This document shows, one piece after another, positions 1 to 6,152 of a stretch of DNA of 28,291 nt. Under the pieces are notes generated by a model. That model ran no database searches and had not been told where the DNA came from. It saw only the letters and a program-made list of their open reading frames with translations. Source of the stretch: an uncultured Ruminococcus sp. (GTDB lineage Bacteria > Bacillota > Clostridia > Oscillospirales > Ruminococcaceae); contig UQAR01000022.1 of assembly GCA_900539095.1 (NCBI GenBank), forward strand, positions 1-28,291, given 5' to 3'. A program made the translations under genes and the position numbers. Numbering within the stretch: the stretch's first letter is position 1; every line of letters begins with the position of its first letter.

Positions 1-53
1 ACGTCGAAAATACTTGGCGGGTGACTGCCCGGGAAGATAGATAGATGCCGACA
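1..53 (+). rRNA. rrf: 5S ribosomal RNA, 3' end only
   Basis: The first 53 bases have the look of the 3' part of a Firmicute 5S rRNA: a TACTTGGCGGG segment, then GACTGCCCGGGAAGATAG, ending in a TGCCGACA strand that would pair with the missing 5' end. The rest lies off the left edge. A tRNA follows after only 5 nt, the usual layout of an rRNA operon followed by tRNAs. The exact 3' end is estimated from the expected terminal helix. Confidence 0.85.
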
Positions 54-58
54 TATAT

Positions 59-134
59 GCACCTTTAGCTCAGTTGGTAGAGCAACTGACTCTTAATCAG
101 TGGGTCCTGGGTTCGAGTCCCCGATGGTGCACCA
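59..134 (+). tRNA. tRNA-Lys (anticodon CTT)
   Basis: A 76-nt cloverleaf with CCA encoded. The anticodon loop is CTCTTAA between ACTGA and TCAGT, giving anticodon CTT at 92-94, which reads AAG. The D arm and the TTCGAGT T loop are normal. Two stem positions do not pair: T64 with T125 in the acceptor stem (6-67) and T108 with C122 in the T stem (50-64). It is probably cotranscribed with the 5S rRNA just upstream. Confidence 0.93.
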
Positions 135-207
135 AATTTCCCGTAACGGGCAAATATATTTTTGCTCGCTGCGGTTTTTCTTTATATGCTGTTTATCAGC
201 GTTCCAT

Positions 208-282
208 GGCCCGTTGGTCAAGCGGTTAAGACTCCGGCCTCTCACGCCGGCATCGGGAGTTCGATTCTCCCACGGGTCACCA
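208..282 (+). tRNA. tRNA-Glu (anticodon CTC)
   Basis: A 75-nt cloverleaf with CCA encoded. The acceptor GGCCCGT pairs with ACGGGTC (one G-T), the anticodon stem is CCGGC/GCCGG, and the loop CTCTCAC gives anticodon CTC at 241-243, reading GAG. The T arm GGGAG/CTCCC is perfect. Confidence 0.94.
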
Positions 283-313
283 TCTTTTCCTCTCGCTTGC
301 GTGAGGTATGTAT

Positions 314-344
314 GCAAGCTCTTTTAAGGCTTGCTATTTTTTTT
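314..344 (+). terminator. Terminator-like hairpin inside the tRNA cluster
   Basis: GCAAGC (314-319) pairs with GCTTGC (329-334) and a T-rich tail runs to 344. It lies between the Glu and CAT tRNAs. It could end part of the rRNA/tRNA transcript or act as a processing hairpin. I see no clear promoter between it and the next tRNA, so full termination is uncertain. Confidence 0.5.
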
Positions 345-353
345 GCTCTATGT

Positions 354-430
354 GGACCATTAGCTCAGTTGGTTAGAGCAACCGGCTCATAACCGGTGGG
401 TCCGGGGTTCGAGTCCCTGATGGTCCACCA
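354..430 (+). tRNA. tRNA with CAT anticodon, probably tRNA-Ile2 (lysidine type)
   Basis: A 77-nt cloverleaf with CCA encoded. Acceptor GGACCAT/ATGGTCC pairs fully, and the anticodon loop CTCATAA gives CAT at 388-390. Full pairing at 1-72 rules out initiator Met. The acceptor, with C4-G69 and C5-G68, resembles the Bacillus tRNA-Ile whose C34 is changed to lysidine by TilS to read AUA. Clostridial elongator Met tRNAs usually start GGCGG. Ile2 is therefore favoured over elongator Met, from recalled sequences rather than a computed score. Confidence 0.85.
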
Positions 431-443
431 CATTTTTTTACCT

Positions 444-519
444 AGGGGTATAGCTCAGTTGGTAGAGCAGCGGTCTCCAAAACCGCGTGCCGAGGGTTCG
501 AATCCTTCTGCCCCTGCCA
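444..519 (+). tRNA. tRNA-Trp (anticodon CCA)
   Basis: A 76-nt cloverleaf with CCA encoded and G as discriminator base, as expected for Trp. Acceptor AGGGGTA pairs with TGCCCCT (one T-G). The anticodon loop CTCCAAA gives CCA at 477-479. It is the last tRNA before the terminator at 532-567. Confidence 0.94.
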
Positions 520-531
520 GATTCATTTTTT

Positions 532-567
532 AAGCCGCAGACGTTTTCGTTTGCGGCTTGTTTTTTT
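532..567 (+). terminator. Rho-independent terminator of the rRNA/tRNA unit
   Basis: A 12-bp stem (532-543 with 548-559, one G-T pair) closes a TTTT loop, followed by a 7-T run at 561-567. It sits 12 nt after tRNA-Trp. Confidence 0.9.
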
Positions 568-590
568 ATAATAACGAAAGGAGAATTTGC

Positions 591-1277
591 GTGATATACA
601 AAATAACCTTCTTTGACGCCGACGGTCCTGCTTTTGCTAGCGGTGTAGTACCATTCTTTACAGAGGATATCGATGACTTTGAGCGAAACTATTTTTCTGA
701 AGAAAACGTAAAAAAGCACAGACTTGAAAAGCAGAAAGAGAGATATTTTCGCAGTAAAGCTGGTGAGAACGTCACTGATTATTACACTGATGATCCTGAA
801 TATAGCATTTTCCAATTCTCGGAATCTGGTCATATATGCCAAAGAAAATCTTTTCACTATAAGAACAGAACGTTCAAGCTTTACAATGGTTATTCCTGTC
901 CTGTTGAGATATATGCAGCTGAAACGACTATAGATATGGCTGAGATAGCTTTTAAAAAGAAAAGCTATGATGTGGGTAAAAGATTTCTTGTGACAAAATA
1001 TTCAATGAGTGGTGTGTGCAGGAAAGATTCTTTTTCTGACAAATATGTGGATTGTACGCCATATGGAAATCCTATTTTTACTGTGCATATCCCTGAAGGA
1101 CTGCCACACAAAGGTGAAAAGAAAACGTTTGCTGAGTGCACTCTGTCTACATTTGCGTGGGAGGTTCTGAGGTGTACTGAGTGCAAAGATGAAAACGCTT
1201 ACGCTTTTGATATCACAGAACCTACTGATGAGGAGCTTTGCGAGATATTGTGCGATATCCCTGGGGACGCAGGTTGA
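591..1277 (+). CDS. Hypothetical protein, 228 aa
   Basis: I do not recognise this protein. The start is GTG at 591, behind a good AAAGGAG site at 577-583. The open frame reaches further upstream only into the tRNA terminator. The product begins MIYKITFFDADG, is cysteine-rich (several single Cys plus a CTEC pair near the C-terminus), is charged, and has no signal peptide or membrane segment, so it should be cytoplasmic. There is no clear promoter between the tRNA terminator and the ribosome binding site, so expression may depend on read-through. Its last 79 bp overlap the end of the convergent gene at 1199-1459, and the next rightward terminator is at 1523-1558, beyond that gene. The coding call is fairly sure; the function is unknown. 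Confidence 0.7.
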   Translation: MIYKITFFDADGPAFASGVVPFFTEDIDDFERNYFSEENVKKHRLEKQKERYFRSKAGENVTDYYTDDPEYSIFQFSESGHICQRKSFHYKNRTFKLYNGYSCPVEIYAAETTIDMAEIAFKKKSYDVGKRFLVTKYSMSGVCRKDSFSDKYVDCTPYGNPIFTVHIPEGLPHKGEKKTFAECTLSTFAWEVLRCTECKDENAYAFDITEPTDEELCEILCDIPGDAG

Positions 1278-1459
1278 TCGTAGGTGACAACGCTGCCGAT
1301 ATCGATGCCCTTTTCTCTGAGGTAACTGTCGGCGATTTTTACCCACTTGCGTGTGCCCTCTGTGCTTTCAAGTAAAACGCTGCACATGAGTTCGCTGCCC
1401 TCAGGTATGCCCTCGCAGCCGTAATCTTCTTCACTTATGTCTATAACTTTATATTCCAT
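1199..1459 (-). CDS. Small acidic hypothetical protein, 86 aa
   Basis: Not recognised. The start ATG (1457-1459 on the minus strand) has an AAAGG ribosome binding site about 9 nt upstream and a very good promoter (1490-1517), which is the main support that it is real. Residues 1-62 are acidic and look like a compact cytoplasmic domain. The last 20 or so residues are Ser-rich and encoded entirely opposite the end of the 591-1277 gene. That tail may be a read-through extension gained when the original stop or intergenic region was lost. No terminator is seen on this strand before the neighbouring gene, so its mRNA may run antisense through it. Confidence 0.62.
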   Translation of the reverse strand: MEYKVIDISEEDYGCEGIPEGSELMCSVLLESTEGTRKWVKIADSYLREKGIDIGSVVTYDQPASPGISHNISQSSSSVGSVISKA

Positions 1460-1489
1460 ACTTTCAGACCTTTCTGTTGTGTTGTTTTA

Positions 1490-1517
1490 ATTATACCACA
1501 GACGGCTGGATTTGCAA
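1490..1517 (-). promoter_or_regulatory. Sigma-A promoter for the 86-aa gene
   Basis: On the minus strand, TTGCAA (1512-1517), a 16-bp spacer and TATAAT (1490-1495). It lies about 30 bp upstream of the start codon at 1459. Confidence 0.75.
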
Positions 1518-1522
1518 GGGGC

Positions 1523-1558
1523 AAAAAAAGCGATCGGAACTTCTCCGACCGCTTTTTT
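1523..1558. terminator. Bidirectional terminator
   Basis: A-run, 9-bp GC-rich stem (AGCGATCGGA against TCCGACCGCT, one mismatch), 5-nt loop and a 6-T run, so it works in both directions. For rightward transcription it would end the mRNA of the 591-1277 gene after crossing the convergent 86-aa gene. It also insulates the MerR-type promoter at 1598. Confidence 0.85.
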
Positions 1559-1597
1559 ATCAAATGTTAATAAAATGTAAAATGTGTCTGTAACCTG

Positions 1598-1628
1598 TTG
1601 ACTTGGAGCTAACTCTAGGTGTTACAAT
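1598..1628 (+). promoter_or_regulatory. MerR-family-type promoter and operator
   Basis: TTGACT (1598-1603) and TACAAT (1623-1628) are 19 bp apart, too far for normal sigma-A use. The spacer holds an imperfect dyad at 1602-1619 (CTTGGAGCT / AACTCTAGG, 6 of 9 positions symmetric). This is the standard design of MerR-family targets, in which an activator untwists the DNA to realign the -35 and -10. The site closely resembles recalled NmlR/AdhR-type operators. The start codon of the DXS-like gene is 47 bp downstream of the -10. No MerR gene is visible in the window. Confidence 0.72.
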
Positions 1629-1674
1629 ATAAGTAAGCTAAAGCTAAGAAATAAAAAAACAGGAGGAATTAAAA

Positions 1675-3426
1675 ATGTATCTTGAAAAGATAAACTCACC
1701 TGCTGACGTTAAAAAGCTCAGCGTTGACGAAATGACTGCACTGGCTGGGGAAATGAGAAAGGCTCTGCTCTTCAGGCTCAGCAAGCACGGCGGACACTTT
1801 GGCCCTAATTTCGGCATGGTAGAGGCTACCATTGCTATGCACTATGTTTTTGAGTCCCCTAAGGACAAGATAGTTTTTGACGTTTCACATCAGAGCTATC
1901 CGCATAAAATGCTCACAGGCAGAAAGGATTCATACCTTGACGCCGACAAGTTCGACGATATCTCAGGCTACACAAACCCTGAGGAGAGTGAGCATGACTT
2001 CTTTAATGTTGGTCACACTTCAACTTCCGTGAGCCTTGCAAGCGGTCTTGCAAAGGCTAGAGATCTCAAGGGCGAGGAGGGCAATGTTATCGCTGTTATC
2101 GGCGACGGCTCACTCAGCGGTGGAGAGGCTTTGGAGGGTATCGACTTCGCAGGAGAAATGGATACCAACTTTATCATCGTTGTGAACGATAACGATATGT
2201 CTATCGCTGAGAACCACGGCGGTATGTACAGAAATCTCAAGCTGCTCCGTGATACTGACGGCAAGGCTGAATGTAACCTTTTCAAGGCAATGGGTCTTGA
2301 CTATGTTTTCGTTAAGGACGGCAACGATATCACTTCGCTCATCAAGGCGTTTGAGAGCGTAAAGGACAGCAAAAAGCCTATTGTCGTTCACATTGTAACA
2401 CAAAAGGGCAAGGGCTATGCTCCTGCGGAAAAGGATAAGGAAAAATGGCACTGGCATATGCCATTCGACCCTGAAACCGGCAAGTCACTTTTCAATTTTG
2501 AGGGCGAGGATTACGGCTCTGTTACCTGCAATTATCTTCTTGAAAAAATGGCGGCTGACAAGTCCGTTTGTGCTATAACTTCTGCTACTCCGACAGTTTT
2601 CGGTTTTACTCCTGATGTCAGAAAGAAAGCAGGCGAGCAGTTTATAGACGTTGGCATTGCAGAGGAGCACGCTACTGCTTTTGCATCAGGTATCGCAAAG
2701 AACGGCGGAAAGCCTTTCTATGGCGTTTACAGCTCGTTTATACAGCGTGCCTACGACCAGCTTTCTCAGGACGTTTGCATCAATAAAAGCCCTGTTACAA
2801 TAGCTGTTTTTGCGGCGTCAGTTTACGGCATGAACGACGTTACACACCTTGGCATTTACGATATACCAATGATATCAAATATCCCTGAGCTTGTTTATCT
2901 TGCACCGGTAACAAAGGAAGAGTATCTTGCAATGTTGGATTGGTCACTTGAGCAGAACGAGCACCCTGTTGCTATCAGAGTTCCTGCAAACTTTGTTTCA
3001 GACGGCAAGCCTTTCACAAAGGATCTTTCAAAGCTCAACAAGTATGAGATGACACAGAAGGGCAGTCAGGTGGCTGTTATCGCACTGGGTTCATTCTACG
3101 GCTTGGGCGTTGAGGCTGCAAAGCTTATTGAGGAAAAAACAGGCGTTAAGGCTACAGTAATAAATCCTTACTATATCACAGGCGTTGATAAGGAAATGCT
3201 TGAAAGCCTCAAGGCTGACCACAAGATCGTTATCACTCTTGAGGACGGCGTTCTTGAGGGTGGATTTGGCGAGAAGATAGCAAGATTCTATGGCGACAGT
3301 GATGTTAAGACGCTTTGCTTTGGTCTTGAAAAGAAGTTCTATGACCGCTATGACCCTGCCGAGGTGCTGAAAGAAAATCATCTTACTCCTGAGCAGATAG
3401 CGGAGGACGTTATAAAAACTCTTTGA
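1675..3426 (+). CDS. DXS-like thiamine-diphosphate enzyme (1-deoxy-D-xylulose-5-phosphate synthase family)
   Basis: 583 aa, shorter than a typical DXS (about 620-640). The family condenses pyruvate with glyceraldehyde 3-phosphate, feeding isoprenoids, thiamine and pyridoxal. Visible: GGH with H41, a FDVSHQSYPHK block, the thiamine-diphosphate motif GDG (143-145) followed by NDN near residue 171, the KGKGYAPAEKD block, the catalytic Glu in IAEEHA (E330), RAYDQ, and T390-H391. Several family positions differ: GGHFGPNFG where DXS usually has GGHLGSSLG, and GMNDVTH where E. coli DXS has GADGQTH, so N387 replaces a conserved Asp. This looks like a paralogue and may use a different substrate. AGGAGG site 8 nt before ATG. 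It forms an operon with the flavoprotein 16 nt downstream, under the MerR-type promoter. Confidence 0.85.
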   Translation: MYLEKINSPADVKKLSVDEMTALAGEMRKALLFRLSKHGGHFGPNFGMVEATIAMHYVFESPKDKIVFDVSHQSYPHKMLTGRKDSYLDADKFDDISGYTNPEESEHDFFNVGHTSTSVSLASGLAKARDLKGEEGNVIAVIGDGSLSGGEALEGIDFAGEMDTNFIIVVNDNDMSIAENHGGMYRNLKLLRDTDGKAECNLFKAMGLDYVFVKDGNDITSLIKAFESVKDSKKPIVVHIVTQKGKGYAPAEKDKEKWHWHMPFDPETGKSLFNFEGEDYGSVTCNYLLEKMAADKSVCAITSATPTVFGFTPDVRKKAGEQFIDVGIAEEHATAFASGIAKNGGKPFYGVYSSFIQRAYDQLSQDVCINKSPVTIAVFAASVYGMNDVTHLGIYDIPMISNIPELVYLAPVTKEEYLAMLDWSLEQNEHPVAIRVPANFVSDGKPFTKDLSKLNKYEMTQKGSQVAVIALGSFYGLGVEAAKLIEEKTGVKATVINPYYITGVDKEMLESLKADHKIVITLEDGVLEGGFGEKIARFYGDSDVKTLCFGLEKKFYDRYDPAEVLKENHLTPEQIAEDVIKTL

Positions 3427-3442
3427 TCTTTGAGGTGACAAT

Positions 3443-3979
3443 ATGAAAAATATACTTGTTATATCCGCAAGCCCTAGAAAGGGCGGAAATTCCGACGTGC
3501 TTTGCGATGAGTTCATAAAGGGTGCACAGCAGGCAGGACACAAGGTGGAAAAAATATTTCTCAGGAATTTTAAGGTGAACTACTGCACAGGCTGCGGCGT
3601 TTGTAACAGCACTCACAAGTGCGTGCAGAAAGACGATATGGCGGAGATAATGGACAAAATGGTGAACGCTGACGTTATCGTTTTTGCAACGCCTGTTTAT
3701 TTCTACACCATGGACGCTCAGCTCAAGACACTCATTGACAGAACAGTGCCGAGATACACTGAAATGGTAAACAAAGAAGTGTATTATATACTCACTGCGG
3801 CTGATCCTGACGCCGCTAACCTTGAAAAGACAGTTGTTAGCATAAGGGGATTTACTCTTGACTGTCTTGACGGGGCAGTTGAAAAGGGTATCCTTTACGG
3901 CACAGGCGTGTGGAACAAGGGCGAAGTGCAGAGCAGTGCACACATGAAAACCGCTTACGAAATGGGACTTCATTCATAA
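3443..3979 (+). CDS. Flavodoxin-fold NAD(P)H-dependent oxidoreductase
   Basis: 178 aa, cytoplasmic. The N-terminal SASPRKGGNSD (8-18) is the FMN phosphate loop of the NADPH-dependent FMN reductase / Flavodoxin_2 type. TPVYFYTMDAQLKTLIDR is the second family signature. Cysteines C48, C51, C54 and C60 form a CxxCxxC-x5-C cluster like that of iron-sulfur flavoproteins, so an Fe-S site or a redox-active Cys set is possible. GAGGTG ribosome binding site. It starts 16 nt after the DXS-like stop, so the two share one mRNA, which ends at the terminator at 3994-4020. Control by a MerR-type activator would fit a redox or electrophile response. The substrate is unknown. Confidence 0.85.
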   Translation: MKNILVISASPRKGGNSDVLCDEFIKGAQQAGHKVEKIFLRNFKVNYCTGCGVCNSTHKCVQKDDMAEIMDKMVNADVIVFATPVYFYTMDAQLKTLIDRTVPRYTEMVNKEVYYILTAADPDAANLEKTVVSIRGFTLDCLDGAVEKGILYGTGVWNKGEVQSSAHMKTAYEMGLHS

Positions 3980-3993
3980 AATCCATTTGGAAG

Positions 3994-4020
3994 AGAGCTT
4001 GCTTTGGCAGGCTCTTTTTT
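3994..4020 (+). terminator. Terminator of the DXS-like/flavoprotein operon
   Basis: Stem 3994-4002 with 4007-4015 (AGAGCTTGC / GCAGGCTCT, one wobble), TTTG loop, then T's through 4020. Confidence 0.85.
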
Positions 4021-4021
4021 C

Positions 4022-4050
4022 TTGATTAAAAATGCAAATCGTGATATACT
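4022..4050 (+). promoter_or_regulatory. Sigma-A promoter for the DUF2461 gene
   Basis: TTGATT (4022-4027), 17-bp spacer, TATACT (4045-4050), directly after the upstream terminator and 35 bp before the ATG at 4085. Confidence 0.75.
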
Positions 4051-4084
4051 ATAATAAGTTTAGAAACATCAAGGAGAGAGAAAA

Positions 4085-4771
4085 ATGCTATTTAGTGAAG
4101 AGGCTATCGGCTTTTTGTTTGAAAATCATGCAAGGGACAGCAAGGAATGGTTCAAGGAACACAAGGAGGATTATCACAGGCTCATAGAAGAGCCTTTTGC
4201 GGAACTTATCAATGCACTTACGCCTATAATGAACGATATCGACAGCAGGATAGTATGCAACCCGAAAAAGATATCAAGGCTTTATAAAGACGCTCGCTAC
4301 AACAAGGGCGGCCCGATATTCAGAGAGAGCGTGTGGTGTTCGCTGAAATGCCAGCGTGACAAAAGCGGATATCACCCTATGCCTGAGTTTTATTTCTATA
4401 TTTCTACCCACGGTTTTGGCTACGGCTGCGGATATTACAAGACCGACAGGGACAGCATGGACGAAATGAGGGCGATGATACTTGCAGGTGCACAGGAATA
4501 CAAAAAGGCACGCAAGGCTTTGAAAGCGAACAGCAAGTTTATTCTGTTCGGTGACGAATATAAGCGTGACCATTTCCCTCAGGCAAGCCGTGAGGACGCT
4601 TTGTGGCTCAACAAAAAGGACATAGGCGTAAGCTTTGACAGCGAAGACCCTAAGCTGCTTTTCAATGTGAACTTGCTCGACACAGTATGCAGCGACCTTG
4701 CGTCACTTGGGGACGTATACAGGTTTTTCATGAAGGCTGAGGACAATATTTTGCAGAAAAAAGGCAAATAA
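4085..4771 (+). CDS. DUF2461 domain-containing protein
   Basis: 228 aa, the usual family length. The pattern fits DUF2461 (TIGR02453): an N-terminal F-L-x-N-H and SKEWFKEHKEDY block, SRLYKDARYNKGGPIF in the middle, and the aromatic Gly-rich stretch FYFYISTHGFGYGCGYY. No signal peptide or membrane segment. Function is not established for the family; the conserved aromatic and Arg residues hint at nucleotide or nucleic acid contact, which is inference only. Single gene with its own promoter. AAGGAGAG ribosome binding site 8 nt before ATG. Confidence 0.85.
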   Translation: MLFSEEAIGFLFENHARDSKEWFKEHKEDYHRLIEEPFAELINALTPIMNDIDSRIVCNPKKISRLYKDARYNKGGPIFRESVWCSLKCQRDKSGYHPMPEFYFYISTHGFGYGCGYYKTDRDSMDEMRAMILAGAQEYKKARKALKANSKFILFGDEYKRDHFPQASREDALWLNKKDIGVSFDSEDPKLLFNVNLLDTVCSDLASLGDVYRFFMKAEDNILQKKGK

Positions 4772-4887
4772 CGTTATATTTATGACTTGTTTAAGAATAC
4801 TTTCTGACAAATTTGTGTAAAGTGCTCTAAATTTCCCGCCTGTTTTATTGAAATATACAATTTATATTTTATTTGTTCAAAGAAATA

Positions 4888-4916
4888 TTGACAGTGAATT
4901 AATTATATGTTATACT
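4888..4916 (+). promoter_or_regulatory. Strong sigma-A promoter upstream of the candidate small RNA
   Basis: TTGACA (4888-4893), 17-bp spacer, TATACT (4911-4916). Eleven of twelve consensus bases match, among the best promoters in the window. The predicted start is about 4922-4924. Confidence 0.82.
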
Positions 4917-4921
4917 TTTAT

Positions 4922-5136
4922 CATCCGAGGCACCGTTGAAGTAAGGTGTATACTATGGGTGGATAAAAAATTATAAAAGGGGATCGAGATGTGCGGCAGG
5001 CTTATTATAGAAGGTCTGCGGTGCAGCAAAAAGAGTGATATAAAAAATGCTCTCCGAGGTTTTCGGAAAGCATTGCAGAGCGTAGCTTATTTATCTTTTC
5101 ACAGCCTGTGCAGCGAAATGCTGACAGGTCTTTTTG
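4922..5136 (+). ncRNA. Candidate structured small RNA, about 215 nt
   Basis: A near-consensus promoter (4888-4916) and a U-tailed terminator (5103-5139) enclose about 215 nt with no recognised protein. The 5' end folds: ATCC (4923-4926) can pair with GGGT near 4957-4960 around a CACC/GGTG hairpin. Further on, GCAGGC and GTCTGC flank an A/T loop near 5000-5025, and a long stem sits at 5046-5074. I could not match it to 6S, SRP, RNase P, tmRNA, T-box or a common riboswitch from memory. The rival reading is a short mRNA for the 64-aa frame at 4989, but the terminator falls inside that frame. Confidence 0.5.
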
Positions 5137-5183
5137 TTTATATGGATATGTTTGCTGAGGCTGACTTTAAATATGATATGTAA
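4989..5183 (+). CDS. Doubtful small ORF, 64 aa
   Basis: ATG at 4989 has a plausible AAGGGG site 6 nt upstream, which is the only reason to list it. The predicted peptide is basic and Cys-containing with no recognisable domain. Its codons cover two hairpins, including the rightward terminator at 5103-5139, and its end overlaps the minus-strand AEC gene. If translated, a truncated product from a terminated mRNA seems more likely than the full 64 aa. Confidence 0.2.
   Translation: MCGRLIIEGLRCSKKSDIKNALRGFRKALQSVAYLSFHSLCSEMLTGLFVYMDMFAEADFKYDM
5042..5074 (-). terminator. Terminator of the AEC transporter gene (minus strand)
   Basis: Read on the minus strand, stem AATGCT-TCCGA / TCGGA-AGCATT (5046-5074) with a 5-nt loop, followed by six T's (the A-run at 5042-5047). 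It lies 93 bp past the AEC stop codon and inside the candidate small RNA on the other strand. Confidence 0.82.
5103..5139 (+). terminator. Terminator of the candidate small RNA
   Basis: CCTGT-CAGC (5105-5114, one bulged G) pairs with GCTG-ACAGG (5120-5128), then TCTTTTTG. It is 187-215 nt downstream of the promoter at 4888-4916. Confidence 0.72.
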
Positions 5184-6096
5184 GTCTGTCGGCAAAGATA
5201 GTTATAAGCGGCAGAGATACAGCACTGAGGATAGTGGTGACAGTAAAGATCTCTGAGGCTGTTTTAGGGTCCTTGTCAAGGTTTACAGCGAACATTGTGC
5301 ACATGGTCGCCGCAGGGCAGGCGGCAGCTATGGTAACGGTCATAAGAACTGTGGCAGGAGGGTTCAATATCCACATTGCGAAAAATCCAACAACAGGGAG
5401 GATAATGAGCTTGCACAGTGAAACGTAGTAGATACGGCGGTTTTGAAGTGCTTTAAGCACGTTGGTCTGTGCGGCAGTAGCACCTGCTATCACCATGGCG
5501 ATAGGTGTGTTCATATCGGCGATATACTGCAAAGCAGTGGCAGGGACTTTCGGCAGCCTGATGTTTGTGAGATAGCACACAAGTCCTACCACAACGGCTA
5601 TAACTGACGGGGACACAAGTGCTTTCACAAGAGATGAAAAGTCACGCTCGCCTTTCATTGTCATAAGTCCGTGAGTCCAAATAAGGACGTTGAAGAAGGT
5701 AAGATACGCCGTGAGATACAAAACGCCCTCAGAGCCGTAGATGCCGTTTATGAGCGGTATGCACATGAAGGCACAGTTTGAATATATTGACGAAACACGC
5801 TCCACCGCAAGGTCAGGAGTCTTTTTTCTTATAAGGACATATGTAAACAGTATTGTCACTGCATAGGATATCGCCGACAGCAGAAATGACCATAGCAGTC
5901 CGTGAACAAGGGTCTTATCATATTTCGATTGGTAGGACATGAAAATAAGCACAGGATTGATTATATTCAGTGCGAATGATGACAGCTGCTTTGTGCCGTC
6001 TTTTGTGATTATCCCTTTTAAATAGCAGAACGCACCTATAATAAGGATAATGAACATTATGATTATCTGATTTCCGATTATTAGACCAGCTTGCAT
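5167..6096 (-). CDS. AEC (auxin efflux carrier) family transporter
   Basis: 309 aa, about ten hydrophobic segments, typical of the AEC/PIN-like bacterial permeases that export or exchange small organic acids across the cytoplasmic membrane. Family marks: an N-terminal hydrophobic helix followed by LNIINPVLIF, the SNCAFMCIPL block near residue 105, and the MNTPIAMVIAGA block in the second half, which carries the crossover Asn/Pro region. Start ATG at 6096 behind an AAGAGGAAG site. Single gene with its own terminator at 5042-5074. The -10 candidate (TATACT at 6162-6167) is overlapped by one arm of the inverted repeat at 6153-6239. Substrate unknown. Confidence 0.88.
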   Translation of the reverse strand: MQAGLIIGNQIIIMFIILIIGAFCYLKGIITKDGTKQLSSFALNIINPVLIFMSYQSKYDKTLVHGLLWSFLLSAISYAVTILFTYVLIRKKTPDLAVERVSSIYSNCAFMCIPLINGIYGSEGVLYLTAYLTFFNVLIWTHGLMTMKGERDFSSLVKALVSPSVIAVVVGLVCYLTNIRLPKVPATALQYIADMNTPIAMVIAGATAAQTNVLKALQNRRIYYVSLCKLIILPVVGFFAMWILNPPATVLMTVTIAAACPAATMCTMFAVNLDKDPKTASEIFTVTTILSAVSLPLITIFADRLTYHI

Positions 6097-6152
6097 TTTT
6101 TACTTCCTCTTATTCATATATATTTCCCACTTTATGTATTCTTTCGTCAGAA

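Noticed and set aside
93..317. Open frames of 74-76 aa across the tRNA genes on both strands
   Set aside because: They are made of tRNA sequence (for example GNRTPDAG-type peptides), a well-known source of false proteins.
438..857. 139-aa minus-strand frame
   Set aside because: It runs through tRNA-Trp and the terminator and is antisense to the better supported gene at 591-1277; no ribosome binding site.
3410..3973. 187-aa minus-strand frame opposite the flavoprotein
   Set aside because: The plus-strand protein has clear FMN and Cys motifs; the minus frame is a shadow of its codon pattern.
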